DNA of 64,000 nucleotides from Streptomyces sp. 840.1 (GTDB lineage: Bacteria > Actinomycetota > Actinomycetes > Streptomycetales > Streptomycetaceae), in the NCBI RefSeq assembly GCF_003751445.1, contig NZ_RJUU01000001.1:2051001-2115000 (forward strand), written 5' to 3'. Positions 50,475 through 59,790 of the stretch are shown one piece after another. Both the position numbers and the translations under genes were made by a program. Below the pieces are notes generated by a model. That model made no database searches. It saw only the letters and a program-made list of their open reading frames with translations, and was not told where the DNA came from. Numbering within the stretch: the stretch's first letter is position 1; every line of letters begins with the position of its first letter.

Positions 50475-53400
50475 TTGAGTGTGGTCCTGTTCCGCCGACC
50501 GGCCCGACGCCGGGGCCCGGAGATGCCCGGCGGGGAGCTGAATCTCCAGGAACCGCCGGTCCTCCCCGAGACGGTGCCCGACACCTCCGCCGTGTGGACG
50601 TATCTCCCCATGGCGATGATGTCGGTCTCCATGATGTTCATGTTCATGCGGCCCGGTATGACGCGGGGCAGCGGCGGGTTCATCTACATAGCCCTGGGCA
50701 TGATGGTGCTCGGCGCCGCCGCGATGTTCATCGGCCAGTTCATGCGCAAGGCCGCCGAACGCAAGCAGAAGCTGAAGGGCGAGCGCCGCGACTACCTGCG
50801 CTATCTCACCCAGATCCGGCGCAAGGTGCGCGGCGCCGTCGTGGACCAGCAGCGGGCCCTGGCCTGGCGCCACCCCGAGCCCGCAGCCCTGTGGTCGATG
50901 GTCGGCACCACCCGGCTGTGGGAACGCCGTCCGCGCGACGAGGACTTCGGCGAGGTCAGGGTGGCGGTCGGCGAGCAGAAGCTCGGCCTGAAGCTGAATC
51001 CGAACTCCAGCAACCCCGTCGAGGACCTGGAACCGCTCAGCGCGCACGCCCTGCGCAGCTTCATCCGCGCCTACTCCACGGTCCCCGAGCAGCCCATCGC
51101 GATCTACCTGCGGGCCTGGGCCCGGGTGCTGTTCCGGGGCGACGAGGAGCGCACCCGGGCCGTGGCGCGGTCCCTGGTCGCCCAGCTGGCCACCTTCCAC
51201 TCGCCGGACGACGTGTGGATCGTGCTGTGCGTCTCCGACGAGCGGCGCCCGGACTGGGAGTGGACGAAGTGGCTCCCGCACAGCCTCCACCCGCACGACA
51301 CGGACGGCGCGGGCCCGACCCGGATGACCGTCTCCGCCCTGGGCGAGCTGGAGGACCTGCTCGGACCGGAGTTCATGGAGCGGCCCCAGTTCGACCCGGA
51401 CGCCGTACCCGGGCGCGAGGAGCCGTTCACGGTGATCGTGGTGGACGGCGGCACCGTCCCGGCCGGTCACCGCGCGGACGGTGCAGGCTTCCGCAACACC
51501 GTCGTACTGGACCTGGGCGGCGCCCTCACCTGGCGGCCCGGCCGCAGCACGCTCCGCTTCACCGTCGCCGAGGGCGACCTGGGGCTGGTGCGCACCGACC
51601 GCGAGCGCAAGGAGCAGACCACCACGCTCGGCAGCCCCGACAGCCTCGGGCTGGTGGGCGCCGCCTCGCTCGCCCGGCGCCTCGCCCCGTACCGCATGGG
51701 CCTGGGCACCGCCTCGGACTCGTCCGAACCGCTGTCCGCCAACGTCGAGCTGACCGCCCTGCTCAACATCCCCGACCTGCACCGCCACGACCCGGAGACG
51801 CTGTGGCAGCAGCACACCGGCCCCAACCGGCTGAAGGTGCCGATCGCGGTCGGCGCGGACGGCGAGCCGGTGGAGCTGGACATCAAGGAGTCCGCCCAGG
51901 GCGGCACCGGACCGCACGGCATGCTGATCGGCGCCACCGGCTCCGGCAAGAGCGAACTGCTGCGCACCCTGGTCCTCTCGCTCGCCCTGACGAACTCCTC
52001 GGAGACGCTCAACTTCGTCCTCGTGGACTTCAAGGGCGGTGCGACCTTCCTGGGCCTGGACGAACTCCCGCACACCTCGGCCGTCATCACCAACCTGGCC
52101 GGTGAGGCCGCGCTCGTCTCCCGCATGCAGGACGCCCTGCACGGTGAGCTGATGCGCCGCCAGGAACTGCTGCGGTCGGCGGGCAACTACACCTCGGCGC
52201 TCGACTACGAGAAGGCCCGCGCCTCGGGTGTGCCGCTGGAACCGCTGCCCAGCCTGTTCGTCGTCGTCGACGAGTTCAGCGAGCTGCTCGCCGCACACCG
52301 CGAGTTCATGGAGCTTTTCGTGATGATCGGCCGCCTCGGCCGGTCCCTCGGGGTGCACCTGCTGCTGGCCTCGCAGCGTCTGGACGAGGGCCGGATGCAC
52401 CAGCTGGAGAGCCATCTGTCGTACCGGATCGGTCTGCGCACGTTCTCCGCGATGGAGAGCCGCGGCGTCCTCGGTGTGCCGGACGCCTACCAGCTCCCGC
52501 CGCAGCCCGGCAGCGGCTACCTGAAGTCGGGCGTGGAGGCGCTGACCCGCTTCCGGGCCGCGTACGTCTCGGGCTCCTACCAGCAGCGCCGAGGCAGCGC
52601 CAACCAGGCGCGGGTGGCCAGCCAGACCGTGCCGTGGACCAACAGCTACGTCGTGCCGCGCCAGTTGCCGGACGCCCCGGAGCCGGAGCCCGCGCCCGAC
52701 CAGGAGGAGACCGCCGACACCCTGCTGTCCGTGGCCGTGGAGCGGCTGCTGACCGCCGGGCCGCCGGCCCACCAGGTCTGGCTGCCGCCGCTGGATCTGC
52801 CCGCCACCCTGGACCAGGTGCTGCCGCCGCTCACCCCGGACCCCGAACTCGGCCTCACCTGCGCCGGATCACCCAACCGGGGCCGGCTCACCATCCCCAT
52901 CGGCATCATCGACCGCCCCTTCGACCAGCTCCGGGACCTGCTGACCGTCGACCTCTCGGGCGCGGGCGGGCACATCGCCATCGCGGGCGGCCCGCAGAGC
53001 GGCAAGAGCACGATGGTGCGCACGATCATGGCCTCGCTGGCGCTCACCCACACCCCGCGCGAGGTGCAGTTCTACTGCCTCGACTTCGGCGGTGGCACAC
53101 TGGCCGGGCTGGCCGGACTGCCGCACGTCAGCGGGGTCGCGGCCCGCCTGGACACCGAGCGGGTCGGCCGTACGATCGCCGAGGTCACCACGCTCCTCGC
53201 GGAGCGCGAGCGGTTCTTCCTGGACAACGGCATCGACTCGATGGCGAACTTCCGGCGCCGGCTGGCCGCCGGGGAGTTCCCCGAGCACCGGCACGGCGAC
53301 GTGTTCCTCGTGATCGACGGCTGGTCGACCGTGCGCCAGGACTTCGACCGCTACATCCAGACGTTCGGCGCGATCGCCGCCCGGGGTCTCAACTACGGCA

Positions 53401-54455
53401 TCCACCTGATCGTCACCACTGCCCGCTGGGTGGAGCTGACCTCGTCCATCCGGGACCAGGCGGCGACCCACCTGGAGCTGCGGATGGGTGACCCCATGGA
53501 CTCCGAGATCGACATGCGGCGTGCCGCGACCGTACCGAGGCTGCCGGGCCGGGGCCTGACCCGGGACGCCAAGCTGCACTACCTGACCGCGCTGCCGAGG
53601 ATCGACGGCGCGGAGTCGGCGGACGACCTGTCCGACGGCGTGGCGGGTCTGGTGGCGGCGGTACGGGAGAGCTGGCTGGGCCCGCCGGCCCCGCCGGTGC
53701 GGATGCTGCCGGCCAAGCTCCGGCTGGCCGACCTCCCGGCGCCCAAGGGCGACTTCAAGATGCCCATCGGCCTGGAGGAGGAGCGGCTGTCCACGGTGTG
53801 GCACGACTTCTCCGAGACCCCGCACATGATCGTGGTCGGCGACACCGAGAGCGGCAAGACCAACATGCTGCGGCTGACGGCCAAGGCCATCATGGACCGG
53901 TACAGCCCGGCCGAGGCCCGGATCATGGTCGTGGACTACCGGCGCGAGCTGGTGGAGGCGATCCCGGACGAGTACCGCCTGGGCCACGCGGTGTCGATGG
54001 ACGCCCTGAAGGAGCTGATCGCGGGCGCCGCCCGCGCGGTCGCGGCCCGCGTGCCGGGCCCGGAGATCAAGCCGGCCCGGATGCGCACCTGCGACTGGTG
54101 GGACGGGCCACGGCTGTTCATCCTCGTGGACGACTACGACATGCTGGGCACCAGCGCGATGAACGCCCCGTTCGACCCGCTGCTGAACCACCTCGCCCTC
54201 GGGTACGAGGTCGGCCTGCACCTGGTCGTCGCCCGCTCCGCCGCCGGCGCGGGCCGGGGCCTGAACGAACAGATGCTGCGCCGCATGCAGGAGGTCAACA
54301 CCCCGACACTGCTGCTGTCGTGCCCCCCGTCGGAGGGCTTCATCATGGGCAGCGTCAAGGGCCGCAACCTGCCGCCCGGCCGGGGTACGCGGGTGACGCG
54401 GCGCAAGCAGATCCAGGTGCAGACAGCGGTGCTGGAGGACGACACCGCGTCATAA
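50475..54455 (+). CDS. eccC: type VII secretion ATPase EccC (FtsK/SpoIIIE family)
   Basis: A 1,326-residue motor of the ESX system, with EccCa and EccCb parts fused. Two N-terminal membrane helices (about 41-60 and 70-90) are followed by a DUF-type linker and three FtsK-like ATPase domains. All three keep a P-loop: GATGSGKS at 486-493, GGPQSGKS at 838-845, GDTESGKT at 1122-1129, each with an acidic Walker B strand (VLVDFKGG, YCLDFGGG, MVVDYRRE). In other EccC proteins the last domain binds the C-terminal signal of EsxB. TTG 50475 is chosen because AAGGAG lies 8 bases upstream; GTG 50481 is a possible alternative. It is transcribed away from eccD and ends at a terminator shared with mycP. Confidence 0.97.
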   Translation: MSVVLFRRPARRRGPEMPGGELNLQEPPVLPETVPDTSAVWTYLPMAMMSVSMMFMFMRPGMTRGSGGFIYIALGMMVLGAAAMFIGQFMRKAAERKQKLKGERRDYLRYLTQIRRKVRGAVVDQQRALAWRHPEPAALWSMVGTTRLWERRPRDEDFGEVRVAVGEQKLGLKLNPNSSNPVEDLEPLSAHALRSFIRAYSTVPEQPIAIYLRAWARVLFRGDEERTRAVARSLVAQLATFHSPDDVWIVLCVSDERRPDWEWTKWLPHSLHPHDTDGAGPTRMTVSALGELEDLLGPEFMERPQFDPDAVPGREEPFTVIVVDGGTVPAGHRADGAGFRNTVVLDLGGALTWRPGRSTLRFTVAEGDLGLVRTDRERKEQTTTLGSPDSLGLVGAASLARRLAPYRMGLGTASDSSEPLSANVELTALLNIPDLHRHDPETLWQQHTGPNRLKVPIAVGADGEPVELDIKESAQGGTGPHGMLIGATGSGKSELLRTLVLSLALTNSSETLNFVLVDFKGGATFLGLDELPHTSAVITNLAGEAALVSRMQDALHGELMRRQELLRSAGNYTSALDYEKARASGVPLEPLPSLFVVVDEFSELLAAHREFMELFVMIGRLGRSLGVHLLLASQRLDEGRMHQLESHLSYRIGLRTFSAMESRGVLGVPDAYQLPPQPGSGYLKSGVEALTRFRAAYVSGSYQQRRGSANQARVASQTVPWTNSYVVPRQLPDAPEPEPAPDQEETADTLLSVAVERLLTAGPPAHQVWLPPLDLPATLDQVLPPLTPDPELGLTCAGSPNRGRLTIPIGIIDRPFDQLRDLLTVDLSGAGGHIAIAGGPQSGKSTMVRTIMASLALTHTPREVQFYCLDFGGGTLAGLAGLPHVSGVAARLDTERVGRTIAEVTTLLAERERFFLDNGIDSMANFRRRLAAGEFPEHRHGDVFLVIDGWSTVRQDFDRYIQTFGAIAARGLNYGIHLIVTTARWVELTSSIRDQAATHLELRMGDPMDSEIDMRRAATVPRLPGRGLTRDAKLHYLTALPRIDGAESADDLSDGVAGLVAAVRESWLGPPAPPVRMLPAKLRLADLPAPKGDFKMPIGLEEERLSTVWHDFSETPHMIVVGDTESGKTNMLRLTAKAIMDRYSPAEARIMVVDYRRELVEAIPDEYRLGHAVSMDALKELIAGAARAVAARVPGPEIKPARMRTCDWWDGPRLFILVDDYDMLGTSAMNAPFDPLLNHLALGYEVGLHLVVARSAAGAGRGLNEQMLRRMQEVNTPTLLLSCPPSEGFIMGSVKGRNLPPGRGTRVTRRKQIQVQTAVLEDDTAS

Positions 54456-54468
54456 CGGGGCCGCGAGG

Positions 54469-54496
54469 ACGGGGCCGGCCACCGGGCCGGCCCCGT
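54469..54496. terminator. shared terminator between convergent eccC and mycP
   Basis: ACGGGGCCGGCC (54469-54480) pairs perfectly with GGCCGGCCCCGT (54485-54496) around a 4-base loop. It sits just after the eccC stop and touches the mycP stop codon. No T run follows on either side, which is common for Streptomyces terminators. Confidence 0.75.
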
Positions 54497-55704
54497 CAGC
54501 TGCCCGCCGGCCGCCAGTTCCGGGCCCGGCCGCGCGGGATGATCACCGCACCGGCCGCCACCAGCAGCACCAGACCGCCGCCCACACCCGCGATGACCAG
54601 GGCCCGGGTGCGGGGCTGGGTCGGCGGCGGGGGCGGGAGCACCGCCCGCTGCTGCTTGGGCGCCGCGCCCTTGGCCTCGGTCAGTACGGCCGTCAGCGCG
54701 GCGTACGGGTCGAGCCGGGGCGGCGTCGCCGGGTAGGCCGCCCCGGTCAGCCGGCGCGAGACCTGGGCGGCCTTCAGCTCCGGGTAGCGGGCGCGCACCT
54801 GCGCCGCCGCGCCCGCGACGTGCGCGGCGGCGAACGAGGCGCCCGAGCCGATGAAATGGCCCGAGCCCTTCGGCCCGATGCTCACCACCACGTCACCGGG
54901 CGCGGCCAGGTCCACCCCGCTCACCACCGGCGCGTTGGTGGGCCGCCCCCCGTCCGGGCCGTAGTCCGTCACGGACAGCGCGCCGGGCGCCGCCGCCGGC
55001 CAGTACCAGGGCGCCGGCTCCGTGTTCCTCGGCAGCGCGTCCGGCGCCGCCGGGGCCACCACCAGCGCGTCCTTGCCGCTCGCGTACGCGACGGCGTCCG
55101 TCAGCTGCGCCTTGCCGCCGTCCAGGGCCACGGCCACGTAGATGACGGAGACCCCTTCGTCCGCGGCTTGGCGTATCGCCTCGGCGACCCGGGCGGCCGT
55201 CGTGACGCCACGCTCGTCCGTGCCCCGCACGGCCAGGATCCGGGCCTTGGGCGCCAGCCCCGCCGGGCCGCCGTCCCCGCCGGGCTTCGCCGCGATCAGA
55301 CCGGCCGCGAAGGTGCCGTGCCCGACGCAGTCCTCACCGGCCGCACCCAGCGCGCTCACCCGTCCCGACAGCGCGGGCGCCGCCGTGGCGACGCCCGTGT
55401 CCACGACCGCGACCGTCGTCCCCGCGCCCTGGGAGAGCGGCCGGGCGCGGGAAGCGCCCAGGACTCCCATCGTCCAGGGCTCGGCCTGGGCCTTCTTGCC
55501 GGAGGCGACGGCGCAGGTGTCGTCCTCCGCCAGGACGGACCGCACGACGGGCAGCCCCACGGAGTCGGCCGACGCGGGCGCGGCCGGCACGACACCGACG
55601 ACGCCCAGCGCGGCCGGGATCACGGTCATCAGCAAGGTGGCGGCCACGGCCGATGCGCGGGGGTGACGGCGGAGGCGAACTCGGGCACGGGGCATGGCGC
55701 GCAT
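54496..55704 (-). CDS. mycP: mycosin-like subtilase of the T7SS
   Basis: A 402-residue serine protease with a signal peptide (MPRARVRLRRHPRASAVAA then a hydrophobic stretch to about residue 40), an S8 domain and a C-terminal membrane anchor at about 370-392 (ALVIAGVGGGLVLLVAAGAVI). The triad is visible: Asp102 in VVDTGV, His129 in GHGTFAAG, Ser290 in GASFAAAHVAG. The segment where subtilases carry the oxyanion Asn (AAGN) reads VVAPAAPDAL, so that residue appears absent. Mycosins stabilise the ESX complex and cleave some substrates. Start: ATG 55704 or 55695; neither has a good ribosome site. It is convergent with eccC. Confidence 0.92.
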   Translation of the reverse strand: MRAMPRARVRLRRHPRASAVAATLLMTVIPAALGVVGVVPAAPASADSVGLPVVRSVLAEDDTCAVASGKKAQAEPWTMGVLGASRARPLSQGAGTTVAVVDTGVATAAPALSGRVSALGAAGEDCVGHGTFAAGLIAAKPGGDGGPAGLAPKARILAVRGTDERGVTTAARVAEAIRQAADEGVSVIYVAVALDGGKAQLTDAVAYASGKDALVVAPAAPDALPRNTEPAPWYWPAAAPGALSVTDYGPDGGRPTNAPVVSGVDLAAPGDVVVSIGPKGSGHFIGSGASFAAAHVAGAAAQVRARYPELKAAQVSRRLTGAAYPATPPRLDPYAALTAVLTEAKGAAPKQQRAVLPPPPPTQPRTRALVIAGVGGGLVLLVAAGAVIIPRGRARNWRPAGS

Positions 55705-55955
55705 GATAGGCGCCGGAGGCCGGGTCGCGCGGACCGGGACATGGCCGGCGGCCGTCCACCGGGTGCGCGGCCTGGCGCCGCCGCCGGCGGATCCGGTCCG
55801 AACGGGGCTGTCCCTCCTGGAACATCGCGCCACCGTTCCCGTAGCCTTCAGCGCGTGCGCACAGCCGTACGTACCCCGGACGCGAACCAGTCCCCGGCCG
55901 GTCCCCTGGGTGGGAGAGGCACGCGGCGGCGGCACCACAGCGAGGAGGACCGAGC

Positions 55956-58900
55956 GTGTCACGGCAGTTGCTCAGGGTCGGGTCGGAACAGCCGGACGGC
56001 TTCCGGACGATCGGTGATGCCCTGGACAAGGCGCGCACGGGTGCGGTGATCCGGGTCCACCCCGGCCGCTACCCGGAGAACCTCGTCGTCAGGACGCGGG
56101 TCACCATCGTCGCCGACGGCGATCCGGGCAGCGTCGAGATCTGCCCGCGCCGGGGCACCGCCGTGGTCCTCGTCGCCGACGCCGTCATGCTCACCGACCT
56201 GACCCTGCGCGGCGGGAGCGACGACCTGCCGGTGGTCGACGTGCCGCGCGGCCAGGTCGCGATGGACGGCTGCACGGTCATCGGCGCCGGCTGGACGGCC
56301 GTGCTGGCCCGCGAGGAGGGCTCGCTCGCGATGCGCGACTGCCGGGTCAGCAACCCGAAGGGCGCCGGGGTCGTGGACTCCGCGCCCACGGGCAGCGTCA
56401 TCGCCGGCTGCCTCATCGAGAACCTCGGCACCTCCGGCGTCGTCATCGGCGCCGAGGCGCGAACGACCGTACGGGACTGCCGGATCCGCGACGCCCGCGC
56501 CAACGGCGTGCTGACCTCCGACGAGGCGCAGGGCGTGGTGGAGGACTGCGACATCTCCGGCACGGACAAGCCGTCCATCGCGCTGGAGGGCCGCAGCGGC
56601 ACCAGGGTCCTTCGCACCTCGGTGCACGACACCTCCGTCGGCGTCTACATCACCAGCTCCGCCCGTCCGATCCTGGAGCACGTCGCCGTGTCCGGCACCT
56701 CGGGCCCCGGCATCATGCTGGCCGCGAGCGCCGACCCCGAGTTCCTGAACTGCCGCACCGCACGCACCGGCGGCAGCGGACTCGCCGTCACCGAGCGTTC
56801 CCGGGGCACCTTCCAGGACTGCGAGTTCGACTCCGCGGCCGCTCCCGCGATCCGGGTGATCAATTCCAGCGCGCCCACCCTGACCGGCTGCGCGGTACGC
56901 GACTGCGCGGACACGAGCGGCGCCGTGCTGCTGGAGGAGGATTCCTCCGCGGAGTTCGACGACCTGCTGGTCGCGGACGCGGCCGGGGCCGGCATCCGGA
57001 TACTCACCGGCGCCAACCCGCTGCTGCGCCGCGCCCGGGTCACCTCGCCGGGCGGCCACGGCGTCGAGGTCGCCGAGGACGGGCGCGGCCGGCTGGAGCA
57101 CTGCGAGATCGACCGGGCGGGCGGCTCCGCGGTACGGATCGCCTCCGGCGGCAACCCCGAGATACGCGACACCGTCATGCGGGCGGCGACCGACACCACC
57201 GTGTCCGTCGGCTCGGAGGGCCTGGGCGCCCTGCGGGACTGCCGGATCGAGTCCGCCGTGGCCGGCGGCATCACGGTGGACTCGGGCGGTGAACTCACCG
57301 TGGTGCGCGCGCACATCACCGACTGCGGCGCCCACGGCGTCATGCTCTCCAACGGCTCCCGCGCCACGCTCACCTCCTCCCAGGTCATCGGCAGCGTCGG
57401 CGACGGCATCCGGATCGACAGCGCCGAGGCGATCACCGTCACCGGCTGCACCGTCCGCGACAACCGGGGCGCGGGTCTCAAGCAGACCCGGGTGAACGAG
57501 CGGCTCACGGTGGAGGACCTCAACAGCGCCGGCAACGTGGCCCCGGACGCCTGGGGCGACACCCTCCCGCCGGACGCCGCGAGCGGTGGGCCCGGCGAGC
57601 CGGCCAAGGGGCCCAGGGGCCCGCTGGAGGAGCTGGAGTCGCTGGTCGGCCTCGCCGAGGTCAAGAGCCAGGTGCGGACGCTCGTCAACCTCACCCAGCT
57701 CAACGAGCGCCGCGCCCAACTGGGCATGCCCGTTCCGCAGATGAGCCGCCACCTGGTCTTCTCCGGCCCGCCCGGCACCGGCAAGACGACGGTGGCCCGG
57801 CTGTACGGCGGCATCCTGGCGGATCTGGGCGTACTGCGCTCCGGTCACCTGGTGGAGGTCTCCCGGGCCGACCTGGTCGCGCAGGTCATCGGCGGTACGG
57901 CCATCAAGACGACCGAGGCGTTCAACGAGGCCATCGGCGGCGTCCTGTTCATCGACGAGGCGTACACGCTGCTCTCCGACAGCAAGGGCTCCGGCGCCGA
58001 CTTCGGCCGGGAGGCCGTGGACACGCTGCTGAAGCTGATGGAGGACCACCGCGACGAGGTGGCCGTCATCGCCGCCGGCTACACGGGCGAGATGGCCGCC
58101 TTCCTCTCCTCCAACCCGGGACTGGCCTCCCGCTTCACCCGCACCATCGAGTTCGCCAACTACGAGGTCGGCGAACTGGTGACGATCACCGAGAACATGT
58201 GCGCGGCCCACCGCTACGCGCTGGACCCGCGGACCCTGGACACCCTCGCCTCGCACTACGAGCGGATGCCGCGCGACGCCTCGTTCGGCAACGGCCGCGC
58301 CGCGCGCCGCGTGTTCGAGGAGATGGTGGACCGGCAGGCGCTGCGGCTGAGCTCCATGAAGAACCCGGCGGAGAGCGACCTGACCCTCCTGCTGCCCGAC
58401 GACGTGGGGCCGGACGCCGGAACCCCGGCGGACACCGGCCCCGGCTCCGAGGAACTGCTCGGCCGGCTCCACGCCATGATCGGTCTGACGGCGGTCAAGA
58501 ACGAGGTGACCGCCCTGGTCAACCTGCTCAGTGCGACCAGGCAGCGGCGGGCCGCCGGACTGCCCACGCCGAAGATCAGCCAGCACCTCATCTTCTCCGG
58601 CCCGCCCGGCACCGGTAAGACCACGATCGCCCGGCTCTACGCCGACCTGCTGCGCTCCCTGGGCGTCCTGCCCAAGGGCCAGCTCGTCGAGGTGGCCCGC
58701 GCCGACCTGGTGGGCCGCTACGTCGGGCACACGGCCCAGCTCACCAAGGAGGCGTTCGAGAGCGCGCTGGGCGGTGTGCTGTTCATCGACGAGGCGTACA
58801 CGCTCACCCCGGAGGGCGCGACCTCCGACTTCGGCCGGGAGGCCGTCGACACGCTGCTGAAGCTGATGGAGGACCACCGCGACGAGGTCGTCGTCATCGC

Positions 58901-59264
58901 CGCCGGCTACACGCGCGAGATGCGCCGCTTCCTCGACTCGAACACGGGTCTGGCCTCGCGGTTCTCGCGGACGGTGGAGTTCGAGAACTACTCCACGGAC
59001 GAGCTGCTGGAGATCCTGTCCAAGCAGGCCACCGGCTACGGCTACGACTGCGACCCGGAGGCGCTCACCGCGCTGCGCGGCTACATGGACGGCCTGACCC
59101 GCGACCAGTCCTTCGGCAACGCGCGCACGGCCCGGCAGATCCTGGAGACGATGATGACCCGGCAGGCCGGCCGGATCGGCGCGATGCCCGCGCCGGACCT
59201 GGACGACCTGCGGCTGCTGCTCCCGGAGGACCTGCCGCCGGAGACCGCCGGCACGCTGCGCTGA
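55956..59264 (+). CDS. parallel beta-helix fused to two EccA/CbxX-type AAA ATPase domains
   Basis: A 1,102-residue soluble protein. Residues about 20-530 are repeated 20-25-residue coils (NGVLTSDEAQGVVEDCDISG style) of a right-handed parallel beta-helix. Two tandem CbxX/CfqX AAA domains follow, at about 550-830 and 840-1100, each with GPPGTGKT (604-611 and 882-889), GVLFIDEAYTL and the conserved DFGREAVDTLLKLMEDHRDE segment. Mycobacterial EccA has a TPR domain and a single AAA domain; here the TPR is replaced by a beta-helix and the AAA is doubled. It probably remodels or releases substrates in the cytoplasm. GTG 55956 follows AGGAGG. Confidence 0.93.
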   Translation: MSRQLLRVGSEQPDGFRTIGDALDKARTGAVIRVHPGRYPENLVVRTRVTIVADGDPGSVEICPRRGTAVVLVADAVMLTDLTLRGGSDDLPVVDVPRGQVAMDGCTVIGAGWTAVLAREEGSLAMRDCRVSNPKGAGVVDSAPTGSVIAGCLIENLGTSGVVIGAEARTTVRDCRIRDARANGVLTSDEAQGVVEDCDISGTDKPSIALEGRSGTRVLRTSVHDTSVGVYITSSARPILEHVAVSGTSGPGIMLAASADPEFLNCRTARTGGSGLAVTERSRGTFQDCEFDSAAAPAIRVINSSAPTLTGCAVRDCADTSGAVLLEEDSSAEFDDLLVADAAGAGIRILTGANPLLRRARVTSPGGHGVEVAEDGRGRLEHCEIDRAGGSAVRIASGGNPEIRDTVMRAATDTTVSVGSEGLGALRDCRIESAVAGGITVDSGGELTVVRAHITDCGAHGVMLSNGSRATLTSSQVIGSVGDGIRIDSAEAITVTGCTVRDNRGAGLKQTRVNERLTVEDLNSAGNVAPDAWGDTLPPDAASGGPGEPAKGPRGPLEELESLVGLAEVKSQVRTLVNLTQLNERRAQLGMPVPQMSRHLVFSGPPGTGKTTVARLYGGILADLGVLRSGHLVEVSRADLVAQVIGGTAIKTTEAFNEAIGGVLFIDEAYTLLSDSKGSGADFGREAVDTLLKLMEDHRDEVAVIAAGYTGEMAAFLSSNPGLASRFTRTIEFANYEVGELVTITENMCAAHRYALDPRTLDTLASHYERMPRDASFGNGRAARRVFEEMVDRQALRLSSMKNPAESDLTLLLPDDVGPDAGTPADTGPGSEELLGRLHAMIGLTAVKNEVTALVNLLSATRQRRAAGLPTPKISQHLIFSGPPGTGKTTIARLYADLLRSLGVLPKGQLVEVARADLVGRYVGHTAQLTKEAFESALGGVLFIDEAYTLTPEGATSDFGREAVDTLLKLMEDHRDEVVVIAAGYTREMRRFLDSNTGLASRFSRTVEFENYSTDELLEILSKQATGYGYDCDPEALTALRGYMDGLTRDQSFGNARTARQILETMMTRQAGRIGAMPAPDLDDLRLLLPEDLPPETAGTLR

Positions 59265-59302
59265 GCGCGCGGGCGGGGGAGGAGTCAGGTCGGGGGAAGC
59301 GG

Positions 59303-59332
59303 CATCGGGGGGACAAGCCGCTCCCCCCGATG
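59303..59332. terminator. hairpin terminator after the beta-helix/AAA gene
   Basis: CATCGGGGGGA (59303-59313) pairs perfectly with TCCCCCCGATG (59322-59332) over an 8-base loop, 38 bases after the stop codon. It has no T run but the stem is strong. Confidence 0.75.
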
Positions 59333-59333
59333 A

Positions 59334-59406
59334 GAACAGGGCCTTACAGTCCTCGCCGCGATCGGGGGGTATGCCGCGGCGAGAACCCCACAGAGGGGCC
59401 CTGTTC
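59334..59406. other. nested palindrome in the 351-bp gap 59265-59615
   Basis: GAACAGGGCC (59334-59343) pairs with GGCCCTGTTC (59397-59406). Inside, CTCGCCGCG (59352-59360) pairs with CGCGGCGAG (59375-59383), and a short CCCC/GGGG helix is possible at 59386-59398. It abuts the preceding terminator. The rest of the 59265-59615 gap shows nothing else that I can name; this may be a small RNA, a second terminator or a leader of the next operon. Confidence 0.55.
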
Positions 59407-59615
59407 CTCGCCCTGCGGATCTTCTGCCACATCCGCCGGGCTCGTCATCCATGCTGCCTCGTGCCGGGGGCCACATGGGCGGGCGAAGGGCCCCGGTCAC
59501 CGGGTCCTTGGTCCCTAAAGTCCGGATGAGTGATCGGAAACACCACGTGGATACGGCCATTCGTGCGGATAGACTCGCCCGACCGCGCAGGGGATCGAAG
59601 GGGTGTCAGGGGCCG

Positions 59616-59780
59616 ATGGTGCAAGCGAAGAAGATCGCTCTCTACTTGATAGTCGTCTTCGTGCTCTACACGATCATCACGTCCCCGGCCCGTGCCGCGG
59701 ACCTCGTCCAAGTAGGCTTCGAGGGCGTTTCGAGTGCCGCGCAGAGCGTCGGTGACTTCATGTCCGAGCTCGTGAAGTAG
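59616..59780 (+). CDS. small single-span membrane protein
   Basis: A 54-residue protein: short basic N-terminus (MVQAKK), one membrane helix (IALYLIVVFVLYTIITSPARA) and a C-terminal amphipathic part (VGFEGVSSAAQSVGDFMSEL). It lies 10 bases before the Dabb-family gene, so the pair is probably co-transcribed. Similar short proteins occur at the same place beside sigF in other streptomycetes as I recall. The frame is open further upstream, but only ATG 59616 gives a sensible membrane topology. Function unknown. Confidence 0.75.
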   Translation: MVQAKKIALYLIVVFVLYTIITSPARAADLVQVGFEGVSSAAQSVGDFMSELVK

Positions 59781-59790
59781 GAGTACCCCC

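Noticed and set aside
59334..59406. Known riboswitch class
   Set aside because: The stems do not match any riboswitch core I know, and the downstream small membrane protein gene gives no metabolic clue.
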